DNA from: Andrena cerasifolii | Taxonomy: Eukaryota > Arthropoda > Insecta > Hymenoptera > Andrenidae | Direction: 5' to 3' | Assembly: GCF_050908995.1 (NCBI RefSeq) | Contig: NC_135121.1 | Coordinates: 5,952,001 to 6,016,000, forward strand | Length of the DNA stretch: 64,000 nucleotides | In this document: piece by piece, positions 22,222 to 36,231 of the stretch | Layout: each line of letters starts with the position of its first letter | Position numbering within the stretch: position 1 is the first letter of the stretch | Program-made: the position numbers and the translations under genes | The notes under the pieces: generated by a model | The model's database searches: none | Seen by the model: the letters and a program-made list of their open reading frames with translations, nothing else | What the model was told of the DNA's origin: nothing

Positions 22222-25200
22222 GTTAGAAAACCTTCCCCGCCTTACTTCTCCCTTCAGTGCCAGTTGCTTGATGCCACCCCTCCCCCCCTCCCCGCCACTC
22301 TGGCCGTGTATTCTTACCTTCTTTGAGAATCATGTTTTGATCCCGTTGCGAACGAATTTTAACATGCCCAAAATTCTCATATGAATGTGTGCGCGCGCGC
22401 GTGTGCGAGCGCGCGTGCATCCATACGTGATTCTATATACATACGTGGTATGTTGCGATCTTCCTGTGCAGTCTCATGTTTTGCATAGTAATATTTGCTT
22501 TTGCACATCATTTGCTTGTCTATCGATAGTTATCGATGATTTCGGCTGGCTTTAATGTAGACGACTCTGCGTGCCTGTATTTACGCGAAATCGCACGATT
22601 AAACACTTTAACCATGAAATACCTCTAACAGATTTATTTGCCTCGGACCATGTTGATATGGAACAAGCTCGTAAAATTGGCATCCGGATAGTATTGTAAT
22701 TCGTTTTTATTAATGTTCACTTCTCGCTGGTGGACTGTGTATATGTAGTTTTTCCGAAATCATGCAGTAACTTTTTTTGTTAAAATATTCGTATTTAAGT
22801 AGAGGGCAACGATAAATGTTTATAATTGTTATTTTAATTTTCGTGCTTTTCCGAAGATTATTTTAGATTTTAATCCTGGGATTAAGCTTACTGCCTTAGG
22901 CTTCAGATATCTAAATTCAGAAAGAAGCTTAGGAAACTCGACAACATTCAAGTTTGGGATAGAATTAGTCTATGTAACTAGCAGAGCTGGAAATAAATAT
23001 GTAATATTCCATTTTAATTCATTAAACGAAGATAATGCAAAAGTAGAAAAATCGAAGCTATTATGTTACGAATGTTTTTATTGTTGCAAGTATGCGTAGA
23101 TGAGTGTACCCTCATTATCTAACAATTTTATGTAATAAGCGTATGGCGATGTATGTTTCTGAACTGTACTTTTCATTTTTTGTGTTGTACTCCTTATGTG
23201 TTTGCTTATCTAATAAAGTGTGAGATGCGCAGAGTATAAGAGTTTTTCTTTGTTCGTTCATGTAAATAATAACGTTTTGTTTATTTCTATGCATTTTATG
23301 TAAAGGGGGTCTTCTGGCGTAACGAAGCATTTTCTTTGCGTTTTTTCGGAATTTTTTTTGAGGATCCTCTAAAAGTTATTGCTACCCGGTTTATTTCTAC
23401 ATACTTATCTATACTTCGATTACGTGTTCAATTTTTTTTAGCACGAAAAGATGAAAATTAACTCAAGTAGACCACTTTGTAGTTGCTTCTGAAAAAAAGC
23501 GGTGGCCACACGGTATCCACTATTGGACGGTTTCTGATCATCTGAAACAAGAAATCCAAAAGGATTCCTTATTTGTATGTCCTTGGCTATAGCCGGTACC
23601 AGAATGAAAGAAAGATATTGAGAATTATTTAATTTTTTTTGAAAATCGAAACTCAGTCTTCAAAGTGCCGTCACTTTTTAAATTTTCAATATCTTTCTTT
23701 CATTCTGGTACCGGCCATAGCCAAGGACACACAAATAAGGAATCCTTTCGAATTTCTTGTTTCAGATGATCAGAAACCGTCCAATAGTGGACACCGTATG
23801 CGCACCGCTCTTTTTCAGAAGCAACTACAAAGTGGTCCACTTGAGTCAATTTTAATCTTTTCGTGCTAAAAAAAATTGAAAACGTAAACGAAATATAGAT
23901 AAGTATGTAGAAATAAACCGGGTAGTAATAACTTTTACAAGCTCCTCATAAAAAATTCCGAAAAAACGCAAAGAAAATGCTTCGTTACGCTAGAAGACCC
24001 CCTTAATAAAAATTCCTCGTTGTATTATAATTATTCAATCCCATGAAATTAACACTAATGCCAGGCGATAGTGTTAGTTTTATCACTTTGGTACAGAATT
24101 GTACAGACCTCTAATAATTACGTAACAGCCAAAAGATGGCATAAAAAACGTAAAGGAATAGTCCGCCCTTTGTGTCTACTAATAGAGAAATGGAATTATG
24201 TAATAAAAATTACATAAATGTATGCTTATAGACAAATCCGTGCAAGCATCCGATAATATTTATGCGTGATGTGGAGTTCGAACATCTACAGTCACTTTTG
24301 GAGTTCATGTACGCCGGAGAGGTTAACATATCTCAAGCAGAATTGCCTACATTTTTACGAACTGCTGAGTCTCTGCAAATCCGTGGCCTCACCGACTCTC
24401 AAAATAATCAGCACAACAACGAAAAGGTTTGTGCTTCAAGCATGTTATTAGTAATTTATGTAATTTAGGCTTCTGAAACTGAAGGCATATGTTGAGCATT
24501 AACGCAGGCCTGCCCTTTAGGGTGCAAACACCTCCTCGAGTTGTGGGACCCGGGCAACAGCCAAGCGCGGAACTGTTACGTTGCTAACCACAGCATGGGC
24601 TGCGGGAGAACTGCAAGACTGTGCGTGCATCCGTTAGGGTGTTTCATGTTATAGGGTTAAAATTAAAATATTACATTTTTTTTACTCTGCTCGTGCCCTG
24701 ATTCCTATTAATATAAAAAGAATATGTGTGAAATTTTAGGAAGATTGAGTAATATTTAGGGGTTGCACACTTTGCACAGTGAATAATATGTAGTAGGCTA
24801 TGGAATTTATTCTCAAGTTCTTAACCTTTAGAGGGCCGGGCTGGCCACTATAGAGGCCACGTAAAAATTTGGATACTTTGCCGGCCATTTTGGTGGTATA
24901 TATGCATAAATTTTAAGTAAATAAAATTTACAGTTTCAGTGAAAGAATCCCGGCCCTCTAAAGGTTAAAAAAGAAACTAAACTTCAAAGATGACTTAGAC
25001 TTACAAGGGGAGGACACCATGTGGTCGACAACGATTTTGATGAGCCTTGGCACGATGGATCTATGTCGAAAATAAGTATATAGTAATAATAGAGGTATTT
25101 ACATGTAAATTATTAAAAATTTCATAGTGGCTGTGGGGTTTTAATGGGTAAAAATCGCACACTACCCTGGCGCCCCCGGGGGATTCCCCTCTGAAGGAGT

Positions 25201-28200
25201 TGGGGTGCGTTTTGAAGATTTCCTCAAGTTAAAAAAAATAATTTATAGAAAAAAATGTATAAAGTTTTTTTTTTAACGTGGAGACATCTTCAAAAGGCAT
25301 CCCGACGCCTCCAGAAGGGAATCTCCCGCGGGCGCCAGGGTAGTATGGGATTATTACCCACTAAAACCCCACAGCCACTATGAAATTTTTAATAATTTAC
25401 TTGTAAATATCTCTATTATTAAGGCCTATTGGCTGAAACGCTCGGACACCTAGTTACTTATTTTCGACACAGATCCATCGTTCCAAGGCTCATCAAAAAA
25501 TCGGTGTCTACCACCTGGTGTCCTACCTTTGTTAGATAACTTTACATTTTATTATTATTATTATTGTTCACACCTATAGAAATTCTGTACCTTATTATTT
25601 TAACCACATTTTTAAAACCTGAAAAAGCGAAAATATGTAGGGTAGACCGGGGACGGTAGTAACAGGGGGGCGAATGTAACACGTTAATATCTCAAAACAT
25701 ATAATGGATATTAACCCTTTCGCTACGTGCACCGGATATATCCGGCATTCATCTGATGACCTGTCGACTTTAGTCAGCACCTCTATCTCTGGTAGTTTAA
25801 AAAAAAAAATTAGAAAAAGCACTTTCGCGGAAATGTATGCCGTAACGAAAGGGTTGACACCAATTTAGATATACATATGATAAACAATGACATTTGGAAT
25901 ACACACGTCCATGTCCTAGCAGTATAGATTCGCAATAGACATGGATAGTAAAGAAAATAACTTTTCGATACTCTAAAGTAACTTTTTTATACTGACTTAT
26001 AATTGTAATGTAAACACTCCCTTTGCAAGTACGTGTTTTTTTTCAAATCTGTAATTTGACCTCTTTTAAAGTGATACTGATCATTACTTAGCACTTTGAA
26101 GTGTCTTGTTAGTCACAATTTACAATTGAAGATCAAAAGCATGGTCGGGGGCGATTGCAACCGTATAGTATCAAAGAAGGCGAATAATATTGTCTTGTTT
26201 GCATAGAATCCATGCAGTGTTACAACCGACCCGGGGTAAGAGACGGTTGTAACACTTTACACTGCAACGTTAGGGCTATAACACTCCGCTTCTCATTTTT
26301 TATCAATAACTTGGATATTACTTGACATCCAGTGAAACTGTTGTGACTTAATAATGTCAGATAAGTAAGTAACATTTGCGTATAAGAGTTTTTATCGTAA
26401 ATGTAATAGTTCCTGCGTAATCGTACTCCCAAGTCAAAGTGTTACTACCGCCACAGGCTTACTCTAGTGATAAAACTGTGCAACCCCCAAATATTATTAA
26501 ATTTGTCTAAAATTTGGCGCACAGATCACTTAGATGAATAGAACCAATGAAGAGCTGGGCCTCACGCGTATGGGCGCACACACACTTGCAGTACTCCCAG
26601 AACCTACGCAGCGGTTAACAAGGTAACAGTTCAGCCCTCAGCTGTTGCCCGGGTCCCAGAACTTGAGGAGGTATTTGCACCCTAATGGGCAGGCCCAAGG
26701 CGCATTAACGTAACGTAATATGTAAAGAAGATTCAGTCTGTTCATTATGTTATTGTTCGTTAATATTTGCTAGAAGTTCCATCTGATTTTGCGCTGCGAT
26801 TCCTATTTTAAATAAATATATTTGTGGTCAAATTTTTTACTACTTTCATAGTAGGTACTTCGTCTGTTCTAAAAGTTTCTCTTAAATAAGTGTTGTGTCT
26901 TGTAAATATAAGATACAAATGGTCATGACTGAGCGTGGATTAGTGTATTTGTAGTAATCTAATTGAATGTGCATTACAGAAGTGTATATAGATAACTTGT
27001 TAATATCATTTTAATTGCCCGGTTATAGCATTTGAAAACAAACAACATACATGCATCAAACGGCCGTGGGCTGATCTCGCCAAGTTTGGAGGAGGACCAT
27101 AGCAAAACTCCACCACCCTCGAGTCCTCCACCTTTGAAAAGGCTGTGCAAACGAAGTGATTCGCCTCAGATATCTAGTCCAGTACCAGCTGCTGCGGCCT
27201 GTGCAACTGGGACGCCTCGCACACGGCCATTAATCGAGCCACAGGTTCAACTTGACTGCTACAAAGATCTCGATATTGTTGAGGTGAGTTTCACCCTTTA
27301 TGGGTTTGCGCGTATTATTCCACATACAGTAGAGCTTTCGATGAGTTACAGAAAGAATCATTAAGAACTTTTTAGTAATTTTTGGCTGTACTTGCGAAAG
27401 GGACCGGTGGCCGATCGAGATGAAACTTGGTGGGTATTAGGAGGGGCCTGGAAAGACCCCAAATATAAAATTTCAGCTTCGGAAATTAATGCGTTCAAAA
27501 GATACAGGGGTAATTGTGCATAAAAGGGTAGACCTTACCGATTTTTTTAAATCTCTTTACCACGGTCCCACCCTCTTAACAATATTTCTGTTGACTTATA
27601 CCGACACAACGCATTCCACTTTCCAAATTGTCCCGGGTATTAGTATTGGTTGGGACTAGATTAGTGCGGAGTTTGGCGATGCTAAAAATGAGACTGTGGC
27701 TACAAAATTTCAAAATTAAAAAATGGGGGGTGAGAGGGTTCCCGGGTAGGGGGGCCTGCACTAATGTTAAAAAAATTCCCCCAAAAAATTAATAATGTTT
27801 TTTATTAATATTTCGGAAACTAATAAATACCCGAAGCTACAATTTTAGATTTAGGGTCCACACCCCCTCCCCACCCCTCCCCCAGACCTCATCTCGCTCG
27901 GCCACCGGTCCCTTTCGGAATAATATGCTAATTTTTTCTAACTTGTATGCAAGTGATATTTAAGGAAGAGAAATAGAGTTATTGTGATTTTTATGCTTCA
28001 GCCAAAAATAGAATTACCAGAGTATGGAAGCGACGACGATTGTTCTCCGAAGCAGGAGGTCAACACACTGCCAAGTGGTTTTCTTAGCCTTGACGGTGGC
28101 ATGGAAGTTTTACCATCTTATCCACCTTCTTACCAAGGTAAACAGAAACAGCTCTCCGTAGCATGCTAAAAGTAACTCTCGGGCATTTCATAGTTTGAAG

Positions 28201-28653
28201 CAGATGGTTTCTGTAGTTCCGAATAATTCTTTATAGCATTAAGTCGGTTGAATGAAATGCTTACTGGTGTAAACTTGATATTGAACTTCGTATTAAACGT
28301 CAGAAAATAAAGTTTTAATTGTCAATTATTCTTCTAGGCGGAGGAGCAGGGGGAGGAGGTGGCGGCGGCGGTGGTGGACCATTGGAGGGTGGGATGCCGG
28401 GACCGTCTCATGCCAGCAGTACGGAGCTAAATCAAGAGCAGCAAGGTAAGTGGCCACCCATCCCAACCCTAATTCTTTGGTAGTTGCGAGCACCATTACA
28501 AACAGCAACAACCTAGCCGATCATGTCGAAGAGAATTTTTTGGATGCGAGTATAAACACGGAAGGAGAAGGGGAGCCTCGGTTTGAAATGGTAAGCTCGT
28601 GTAGCTCGGTAGCTCTTGCTAGGCGGTAGGAGAGAGAAAGTGTGAAAGAGAGC

Positions 28654-28686
<33 letters not shown>

Positions 28687-28708
28687 AGAGAGAGAGAGGG
28701 AGAGAGAA

Positions 28709-28739
<31 letters not shown>

Positions 28740-31309
28740 ACGAGAGTGGAGAAAAGAAAAGAGAGAGACATTTGACACTCGGAGGCGATCTTTTGATGAT
28801 TTCATCCAGGCGGAGTGCAGTTTGCGGCTGTTTGTGTGAAAAAGTCAGCTGCGTGTACATACTCGGGTTCTACCTGTCCATTTTCTTTGCCAGAGTTGGA
28901 GGCGATGTTGAAAAGTTACAATAAATCTTTTAGTAACAGTTAGTTGAGTTAACAAAATACTTGCATGAACTAGTAATTGCGAAGATGTTTTGCATAATTC
29001 GGATTTCTTTGGGATTTGCTCTTAAAGTAAATATTGTTTATGCGCTTAATTTATCCGGATTAAAAGATTCTGTGGGTTGAAGGAAAATTTAAAGCTGGTT
29101 ATTGAACACTTCACACAGGATAATATTTTGAGAAAATGAAGGAAACGTTCTACACGATCTTTGAATTATAGAGAAATAAATCCCTCCGTCTGGTAAAATT
29201 GCCTGCCCGTTGCTTCCATGTTTTCCGTTTTTTGTCCTTCAGAAACCACGCCAATTGGAAAGCGAGATTCTGATTTTTAATTTGTACGAATTCAAATTTG
29301 TCCGATGTCACGTAAAACTATCGTTATTCATATTAATTTCCATGATTTCGCTGTTCAAACTTTCGATCAATTCTCTCATTTTTAACACACACACATAAAA
29401 TTGTTTCGTTCAATTTCATTCTCAACGTTTCAAAAATATCGTATTTCGTCTAATTGGCGTCGTTTTTTCTATGTATCCATGTATATTTCACGGCAGAACA
29501 CCCTACTTTGGCATACATAGCAATGCAATTGCTTGATGCTAAATTTCATTGTAAGCTTTTTGGTTACGGTCAGTGTTTAATTATGGTGTTGTATTTAAAA
29601 AAAATTAATATCCTTGGCTTCACTAATCATGTACTGAATTATAAAATATTATACATCAAATATTTAATAGTAATTAAATTCAGAAAAATGAACTGCCTTC
29701 AACGCGATACTTTGGTTTGAGTCCTCGTTACGTAAAAATGTTACTTTCTAAATACTTACTCGGAGTATAACATTTTGATTACATCCTACTTTCAATTGTG
29801 CACTTATAATTAATTTAAGTGATATATAAATTTTCGAGTATTATTGTACTACTTTTAGTAAAGAAAGCTGAACTATGATTTTCATTAACGAACTGCTGAA
29901 TAAACAGAAGGAAATAGTTACATTAAAATGAAACTGCCTAATTGTAATAATTTTTTATTGTTATCTCAACAATAGCAAAAGTGATTATTGTAAAAAATTT
30001 CAAACAAAATAAACTTGTAAGTGTCAAGCGAAAATTTATAAATGCAAAGGGTGTTATTGTCGAGAAACGATCATAGAGTAATCTCGGAAGATGCAGCGCG
30101 AACTCTCACGCCTCACGTACCCAATAACAACACGCTTACCATTTGTCTCCGATGTGTGTGCGTTGGTAACGCGCGATATCGTGCTCCGCATAATAGGTAG
30201 CAATGGGATTCGCCAATATTATTCTTGAATTTTTGCAAACGTTTTTATCTTCCACGTTTACTTGGAAAATAATTTATTGCATAGAAAATGATTTAAAAAA
30301 AAAAAAAAACAGAAGCAATCATATAATAATGATGACTGAAATATTTTTATTGGAAATTCAGTGTTTAGTATCTTCAGACTAAAAGTATGAAGTGTCTTGA
30401 ACTACAACATATCAGACTGAACTAATATTAAGTAAAATTTTAGATCCAACGTGACGCAACATGTTGTAATATACTTTTCTGAAAGAAATTTCTATAAAAC
30501 AAACGATTTTTATACAGTATAATGTATTGGCATTAATGAATCACAATGAGTATCTTATAAGAATAAGTGAAAAAAGATTGCGCGGGTCGAGTCACGTAGA
30601 AAATTAAGTTGGCTGTTTAATATTTCAAGAGTGATCCCATTGCTAAACTAGATAGAGCGTACGACAATCGTGCAGCTAGGGTTTCTCAGCTGGTTGTTGC
30701 TGTCCGGTGGTGGCTGGCAAATCGGAGACCCCACCCACATATACAGTCAATAAAACAAAGTAAAGAAAAAGTTAACTCCCTTCTCCGTGCTGCCTCTACC
30801 GGGTTAGAGCAAGTTGTGTGTGTGTTGCAGCTGACCTACGCAAACTGCACTCGCTGGACCCACGCCCCTGTCCTGTCTGCAACCGCATGTACAGTAACTT
30901 GTCGAACCTGCGTCAGCACATGCGCCTGATCCACAACCCTCAGAGTGTCACATGCCCTCTCTGTAACAAGCCATTCAAGACCAAGCTATATCTGAAGCGC
31001 CACCTGGTCAGCTTCCACGAGCTCAGCGTCGCGGACAGACACCGTCAGGAAGAAATCTACCAACAACAGCAGCCGAAAGCACAGCAGCAGACCGGAGCGC
31101 AAACTCATCTACAGATCCAGGCCCAGCAAACAGACGCTGTCAAGCCGTTCCCCGCGCCTAGAGTTCCTACGGAGGAGGGCGCGGCTGCGGTGACTCTGGA
31201 GAACAAGTCAAGAGCATTCCAAGACGGTGCTTACGAGGTCAACCAGACCAGTGCCGAGTCGAAGCACTTTCAGAGCAGCATGATGCCGTTTGATGCAGCA
31301 TACCACTAA
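22033..31309 (+). CDS. BTB-C2H2 zinc-finger transcription factor, isoform A (spliced)
   Basis: Join 22033-22221, 24232-24426, 27029-27283, 28002-28137, 28338-28445 and 30831-31309. All introns are GT-AG and the phases agree (0,0,0,1,1), giving 453 aa. Residues about 5-120 form a BTB/POZ domain of the insect TTK/Broad/Lola type: the N-terminal FCLRWNNFQ motif, then DDEDFVDVTFACDG, AHKVVLSACSPYFKELF, NPCKHPIIFMRDVEF and AESLQIRGLTD. The middle is a Pro/Ser-rich linker with a basic KRLCKR (165-170), then a Gly tract (259-272). Two C2H2 fingers (Cys308/311-His324/329 and Cys336/339-His352/357) are followed by a Gln-rich tail. The family comprises nuclear DNA-binding regulators that dimerise through BTB. 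It is close to proteins annotated as broad-complex core-like, but I cannot assign a specific orthologue. The start at 22033 has A at -3 and begins the conserved domain; the in-frame extension to 21961 is GA-rich leader. Confidence 0.93.
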
Positions 31310-34300
31310 TGCGCCTTAGTTCTTTCGGCCCATTTGTGATAGTTCTTTGGTTGAGTAGGATTAATAATGCCAGCACAGTCTCTGGCGGTTACAAACTCCG
31401 CGCGGAGTTTTTGTCTGTGGTCTTTCAAAACGAAGGCCGAGGTGCGGCTAAGAGATTGGGAGTTTGTGCTGCGATGGAAAATATCCAGAGCTTTAGAAAA
31501 TTCTTTACGCGACAACGCTTAGGATAATGCTAATTACTTGCACGCATACTTCTCTGTTTGTACGACTCTTTTGTTTACAGAAGATAATGATGTGTGGCGT
31601 GGAACTTGCTTTTATGTTATATAGTCACAAGCAATTAACTTACAATCGAGTCTTTAGAGTGCAGAGAAAGGTTTAATTTTACACCCGATCTTGCCTACTT
31701 TTTCAATACTTTTCAGCACAGTGTTATTTATTCTTAGAGCATCTTTACTACGTAGCCACGGCTACGTGGCAATTCTGCTTCTATGCCCTTGAGTTTTCCA
31801 AAGAAAATTGTGTTTTCGACTCCATCTTTAGTTACAAAATGCTGTCGCGTTCTTAACGTTCATAGAGAACTGATTTTAATATTTCATCCGTAGCGCAGAC
31901 TGAAACGCAGGCAGGAAATGTACTCTAAAGACCATCGGATGAAGCGACGTTGATATTTCATTAGAAGATCCACGCAGCACTGCGCTCGGTAGAACAATCT
32001 CTTCGCAGCATCTTACAGTAACTGATGAAATAGAAGTCTTTGAAGGACAAGCTCGTAAAGGGTCCCGTGCCTATTCGTCGTAAGGAAAAGCGAGAGAATA
32101 TTCCTTAAAGAAACCATGAAAGAAACCGCAAACAATTGCCACAAGTGGAGCAGCCATCCCACCTCGTACTGATTATTCCGCGAGCCAGGATAACTTGTTG
32201 TTTTATTTGATGCTATACAGTGTTATACAAACTACAGATATTTACAACGATATTATATTCTTACAGAGGATTATATTTACTTTATTGATTGCGTCACACG
32301 ACTGGGTGACACGCACAGAAACTCCCAGGATGGCGTACGAACATATTATAATATATTTTTCACCGCGTAGCAGTTTAACGGTGCGATAGACAGCCTACCG
32401 ATTTTACAGCTCAAGCAGATTTACAGAGGATTTATTATTGACAGTTATCGATGGGAAACCACCGTGATGCAGCAGATTAAATTTAATATATTATAAGAGG
32501 CCTGTGTCCGAGGTGGCTTTTCTTGCGAACTCTTTTACACGCTCTAATGTGATATTCCAGAGCTAAATTCATACGTTCATTCTCTCATTAAACCAGACTT
32601 CAATTAGAATTATTTGCTTACACAAGCTTTTCACAGTTCACCGTTAATTGTACAGTATTAAATCTGCTTTCTATTCCTCTCACTGCTAAGTTTCTACTTC
32701 AACAACGGCAAAAAGTAAAGTTTGTAACGCGATGTTGATTTCCGAGTACTTTCTAAGGCTTTAGTTGGTAAATGTTCGCTGTAAACAGTATTATTATTAT
32801 CTTATTTCGTAGGTTTATTTTCAAAAAACAAATCGGCGGATTTCCATGCCCAAAAGTGCGTTATGGTTTCCGCAGGTACTTTCTGTGTACACTGATTATT
32901 AATGTTTTAAGGTACTGGTTAACACCGCATAAATTTTTATACGCCGATTAAACTCTGTTCATCAGTATCTTAAAAGTTTTATGGAACGCCAGCGACTATC
33001 CGACGCTCGGCGTCAGTTATCGCGTGGTATTGATTCGTTACGGAATACTTGAAGTAATTTGTATATACACGTTTATTTAAATGGACGAAGGGAAAGGATA
33101 AAGCCATCTCCGACATCGCCGAACTCCATAGCCATAGTACCACACAGTACAACTCAGGATCTTTTATATTATATTTTACAGATGACAATAGTTCCGTGAG
33201 CGCGATGTGCTCGACAAATTTTTCGCGATATACCTACTGTACATCAGAGTCTATGATTTTCGATAATTTAATAATTATTCATCAGCGGCACTGCTCTCAA
33301 TAATGCTTTCAGTTACTGTCCAAGTGATCGTTCACAATTTCGTCTCGCTCGTTACGCCTCGGTTAATTGAATTGCCGCGATCGGTTAATTGTGCTGTTTA
33401 TTCGTTCGTTTATTTAATTGTTGATCGTCATATTCGAAACACCTGCCGCCTTCGTTCGTTAATTATTAATTATTGTTACTCGTAGTATTATTATTATTCG
33501 TATGGCAAATCATCGTCCGAATGATTCTAAAATTATTGAAAATTTTTACATAGACTCTCGATATTCGGGGCAATTAGAAATGTTTCTCGAGTTGATCGCG
33601 CCGTTCACACAGGCTCCTTACCTCACGATTTACAATCAAATCACAGATGCAGCTATATATTATTATAATAAGTATATTTACATACCGTTTTACAATAGTG
33701 CCGGAGTCGCAACGACTGCGACTGATCAGATTAAAGGAAGAAAAAAAAAGAAAAAGAAATGAAAGACAGAAACGCTAGACGCATTAACCACGAAAGAGAT
33801 CGGAAAAAAAGAGAGATAGTTCCAATTTTTTCGTCTTGTACGTGGGCGGGTCTTTTCTTTCCCGTTGTTACGCACTTTTCCCGGCGATCTTTCGGTTACT
33901 TTTCGCAACGCGTGAAACAGAGAGAGCTTCGTGCCCAGCGCATAGTTTTTACTGACTCTAAGATTAGAATATAAATGTTGCATATCATGTTATTAAGATT
34001 GTTGTACAGGCAGCCTGTTGCAAACCTCGATCTGCGGATCCTTCTTCGATCGTTACGCGCTCTACTTTTTTGCAACTCGTCACTTGTTCACATTTTCCTT
34101 TGTTTAAAATAAGGTCGATATTCGCGTCCCATGAATATTTTTAAATTTTTTATATTCTGACTTAATTCTCTTAAAAAATTTGTATATTTCACTATAAAAA
34201 CTCATAAGAGAATTTAAATTCCATAAATTTCGCGAATAGAAAATTAAATGAACAGTGATATTATTGTAGTAATATTTTTTTTTTAAAATAATTAATTTGT

Positions 34301-36187
34301 TACTAATTTTTCAACAAACTACTATTTAAAATATTTTAATTTAAGCTTCACAGTATGCTATGGAATTTTTAATTTTATCGACTCTATTGATTAATTTTGG
34401 TGTGATTTTTTTTTATAACACATTATTTAATTCCCACGCAATCGATGGATTGGACCCGCAGATCGAGATTCCTATACATATACATATATCACACACAAAC
34501 AGAATCAAGCAGCGAGCAGCAAAGATAGAGAAATAGAATGGACAAAGCAATGAAACGCATGAACAGGGACTTAAAACAGATGAAAACGAAACAGAAACAG
34601 ACAGAGTAACAGGGAAATCATTTTTCTAACACGCAATCTTTCGCTGGGCATTAAAAGTGATAATACCGATCAGCCGATTAGTTGATTGATTAATTCATTG
34701 ATACATTCCAACCGAGAAATGCAGTTTTTCCATTTTTCCACCCGAAACCGCCGAATAATCAACTGATTAACAGCAAAGAGTAGAAGTTCGAAAATTCAAT
34801 GTCTAGGAAACGTCTGAGCCAGGGGAAAGCACCTTCTCGCGGCAGTTTATCAACTTCCGTCTTTCGTCTTTCCTTTTCTCCCCTTCGAGAACACTGTTCT
34901 TCAAGCGGTGGGCGATTTGAAAATTGGAAAGTTATAACGCTTCTTCGAGTTTAAGAAGTGATTGCGGATTTCCAAAATTGGGAAGCTTTAATTAGAAATT
35001 AAAGGCGTTTTTTCTTTTTTGAGAGTGAAATTTGGAAATCAAAGAGTTCCGGATTTCAAGTGTACAAGTCGGGCAACTTGCGGACTTGGAGGCGTTAAAA
35101 AATTGTATCGGGAAAGAAAGAAAGAAAGTGTCGAGTTAGGGTACTTTTAAAATATCGAAAATTGGAAGGATTTCGATTTCGAAAGCCATAAACTTTCTAA
35201 TTTTCGATTCAACTGATTTTTTTCTCTCTCTCTCTCTATTTTTTTATCAGTCAGAGAAGAACAAAAGAATACGAAGAAAAAAGATTCGACGAGTAGCCGC
35301 GGATATTAACATTCCCGTTTATTAATCGATGGAATCGTTTTAGCTATTATTTATTTGTACTATTTATTCGAAACGACTCGAGCTACCCTCGAGGCATTTA
35401 AACCGACTCTCGACTACCCTCTAAATTATAGGGTTCCCCTTGTTTCTCCTACTTTCTTTCTTTTTCGAAGGAAGTGCATTTGTTTATTTGTTGTATATAT
35501 TGTAAAAAAACAGCGATGCGTGTACTCAAGAGCTAGTAATTAACTGTAGGGTTAGAATTAGGGTTAATCGAAAGCGGAGATTGGTTTCTCGTTCGGAACA
35601 TTTTAGTTCTTCCATTTCCGAAGGAAGTGGAAACTAGATTTTATAATTACTGATAAGAATGAAATCTAGTCAAATCGAAGTTTCTCAAAACAGTTTTATA
35701 AGTGTAATGAATGTCTGCGGGGTGTCGAAAAACGGAATGGAAAGCAACAATACAGATATAAGCAGGTTGCATTTAATAATCTCTGAATATTAGTGCACGA
35801 CAAATTCTTTCAACGCCAAGAAGCAATAATAATCATCTTCGGGTGACTTATTAAATTTCTTTTCTACGTGAAAGAGATTATTACATTGAGCAAAAAGTGC
35901 AGATTGATCTTGCTACCGAGAAGTTCTTCCTTGCTTCGACAGGGGGAAGAAAAAGGAAAAAGTTAATATTCAACTGTGTGCTTCAATTTCGTTTTCTGAC
36001 ACCTTCTATAACAAGAATCTAGTTAAATACCTTTCGGATTAAGCGGTAGTAATTAAAAGGACGAGTTTGCCCAAGGTGAAAACGAATTTTGCATATAATA
36101 CGAAAAGTGTATTGCTGAAATCTACTTCACTGAATTTGCGACCGAAGCATTCGCTAATTGTATCACAAATTAACCTCACGTTTCTTA

Positions 36188-36231
<44 letters not shown>

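Larger units (their letters stand above)
22222..24231 (+). other. Intron 1 of the BTB gene
   Basis: GT-AG intron of 2,010 bp. It holds an alternating GC/GT tract at 22386-22417 and a long palindromic element at 23301-24005. No other coding signal is seen. Confidence 0.85.
24427..27028 (+). other. Intron 2 of the BTB gene
   Basis: GT-AG intron of 2,602 bp, carrying two short TTAA-flanked MITEs (24821-24968 and 25711-25857) and a foldback element (25003-25531). Segments at about 24505-24650 and 26560-26700 are inverted copies of each other (both contain the motif cctcctcgagttgtgggac or its complement), marking a large inverted pair around the others. Confidence 0.8.

Noticed and set aside
22223..22420. 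Coding frames continuing past the exon 1 donor (both strands)
   Set aside because: The BTB sequence stops at 22221 with a donor and resumes at 24232; the continued frames are not BTB-like.
28513..28860. Leu/Ser-repeat and Arg/Glu-repeat frames on both strands
   Set aside because: Translation of the (GA)n tract in the intron; no coding evidence.
31309..31527. Frames on both strands just after the zinc-finger stop codon
   Set aside because: They lie in the presumed 3' UTR, have no splice support and no similarity I recognise.
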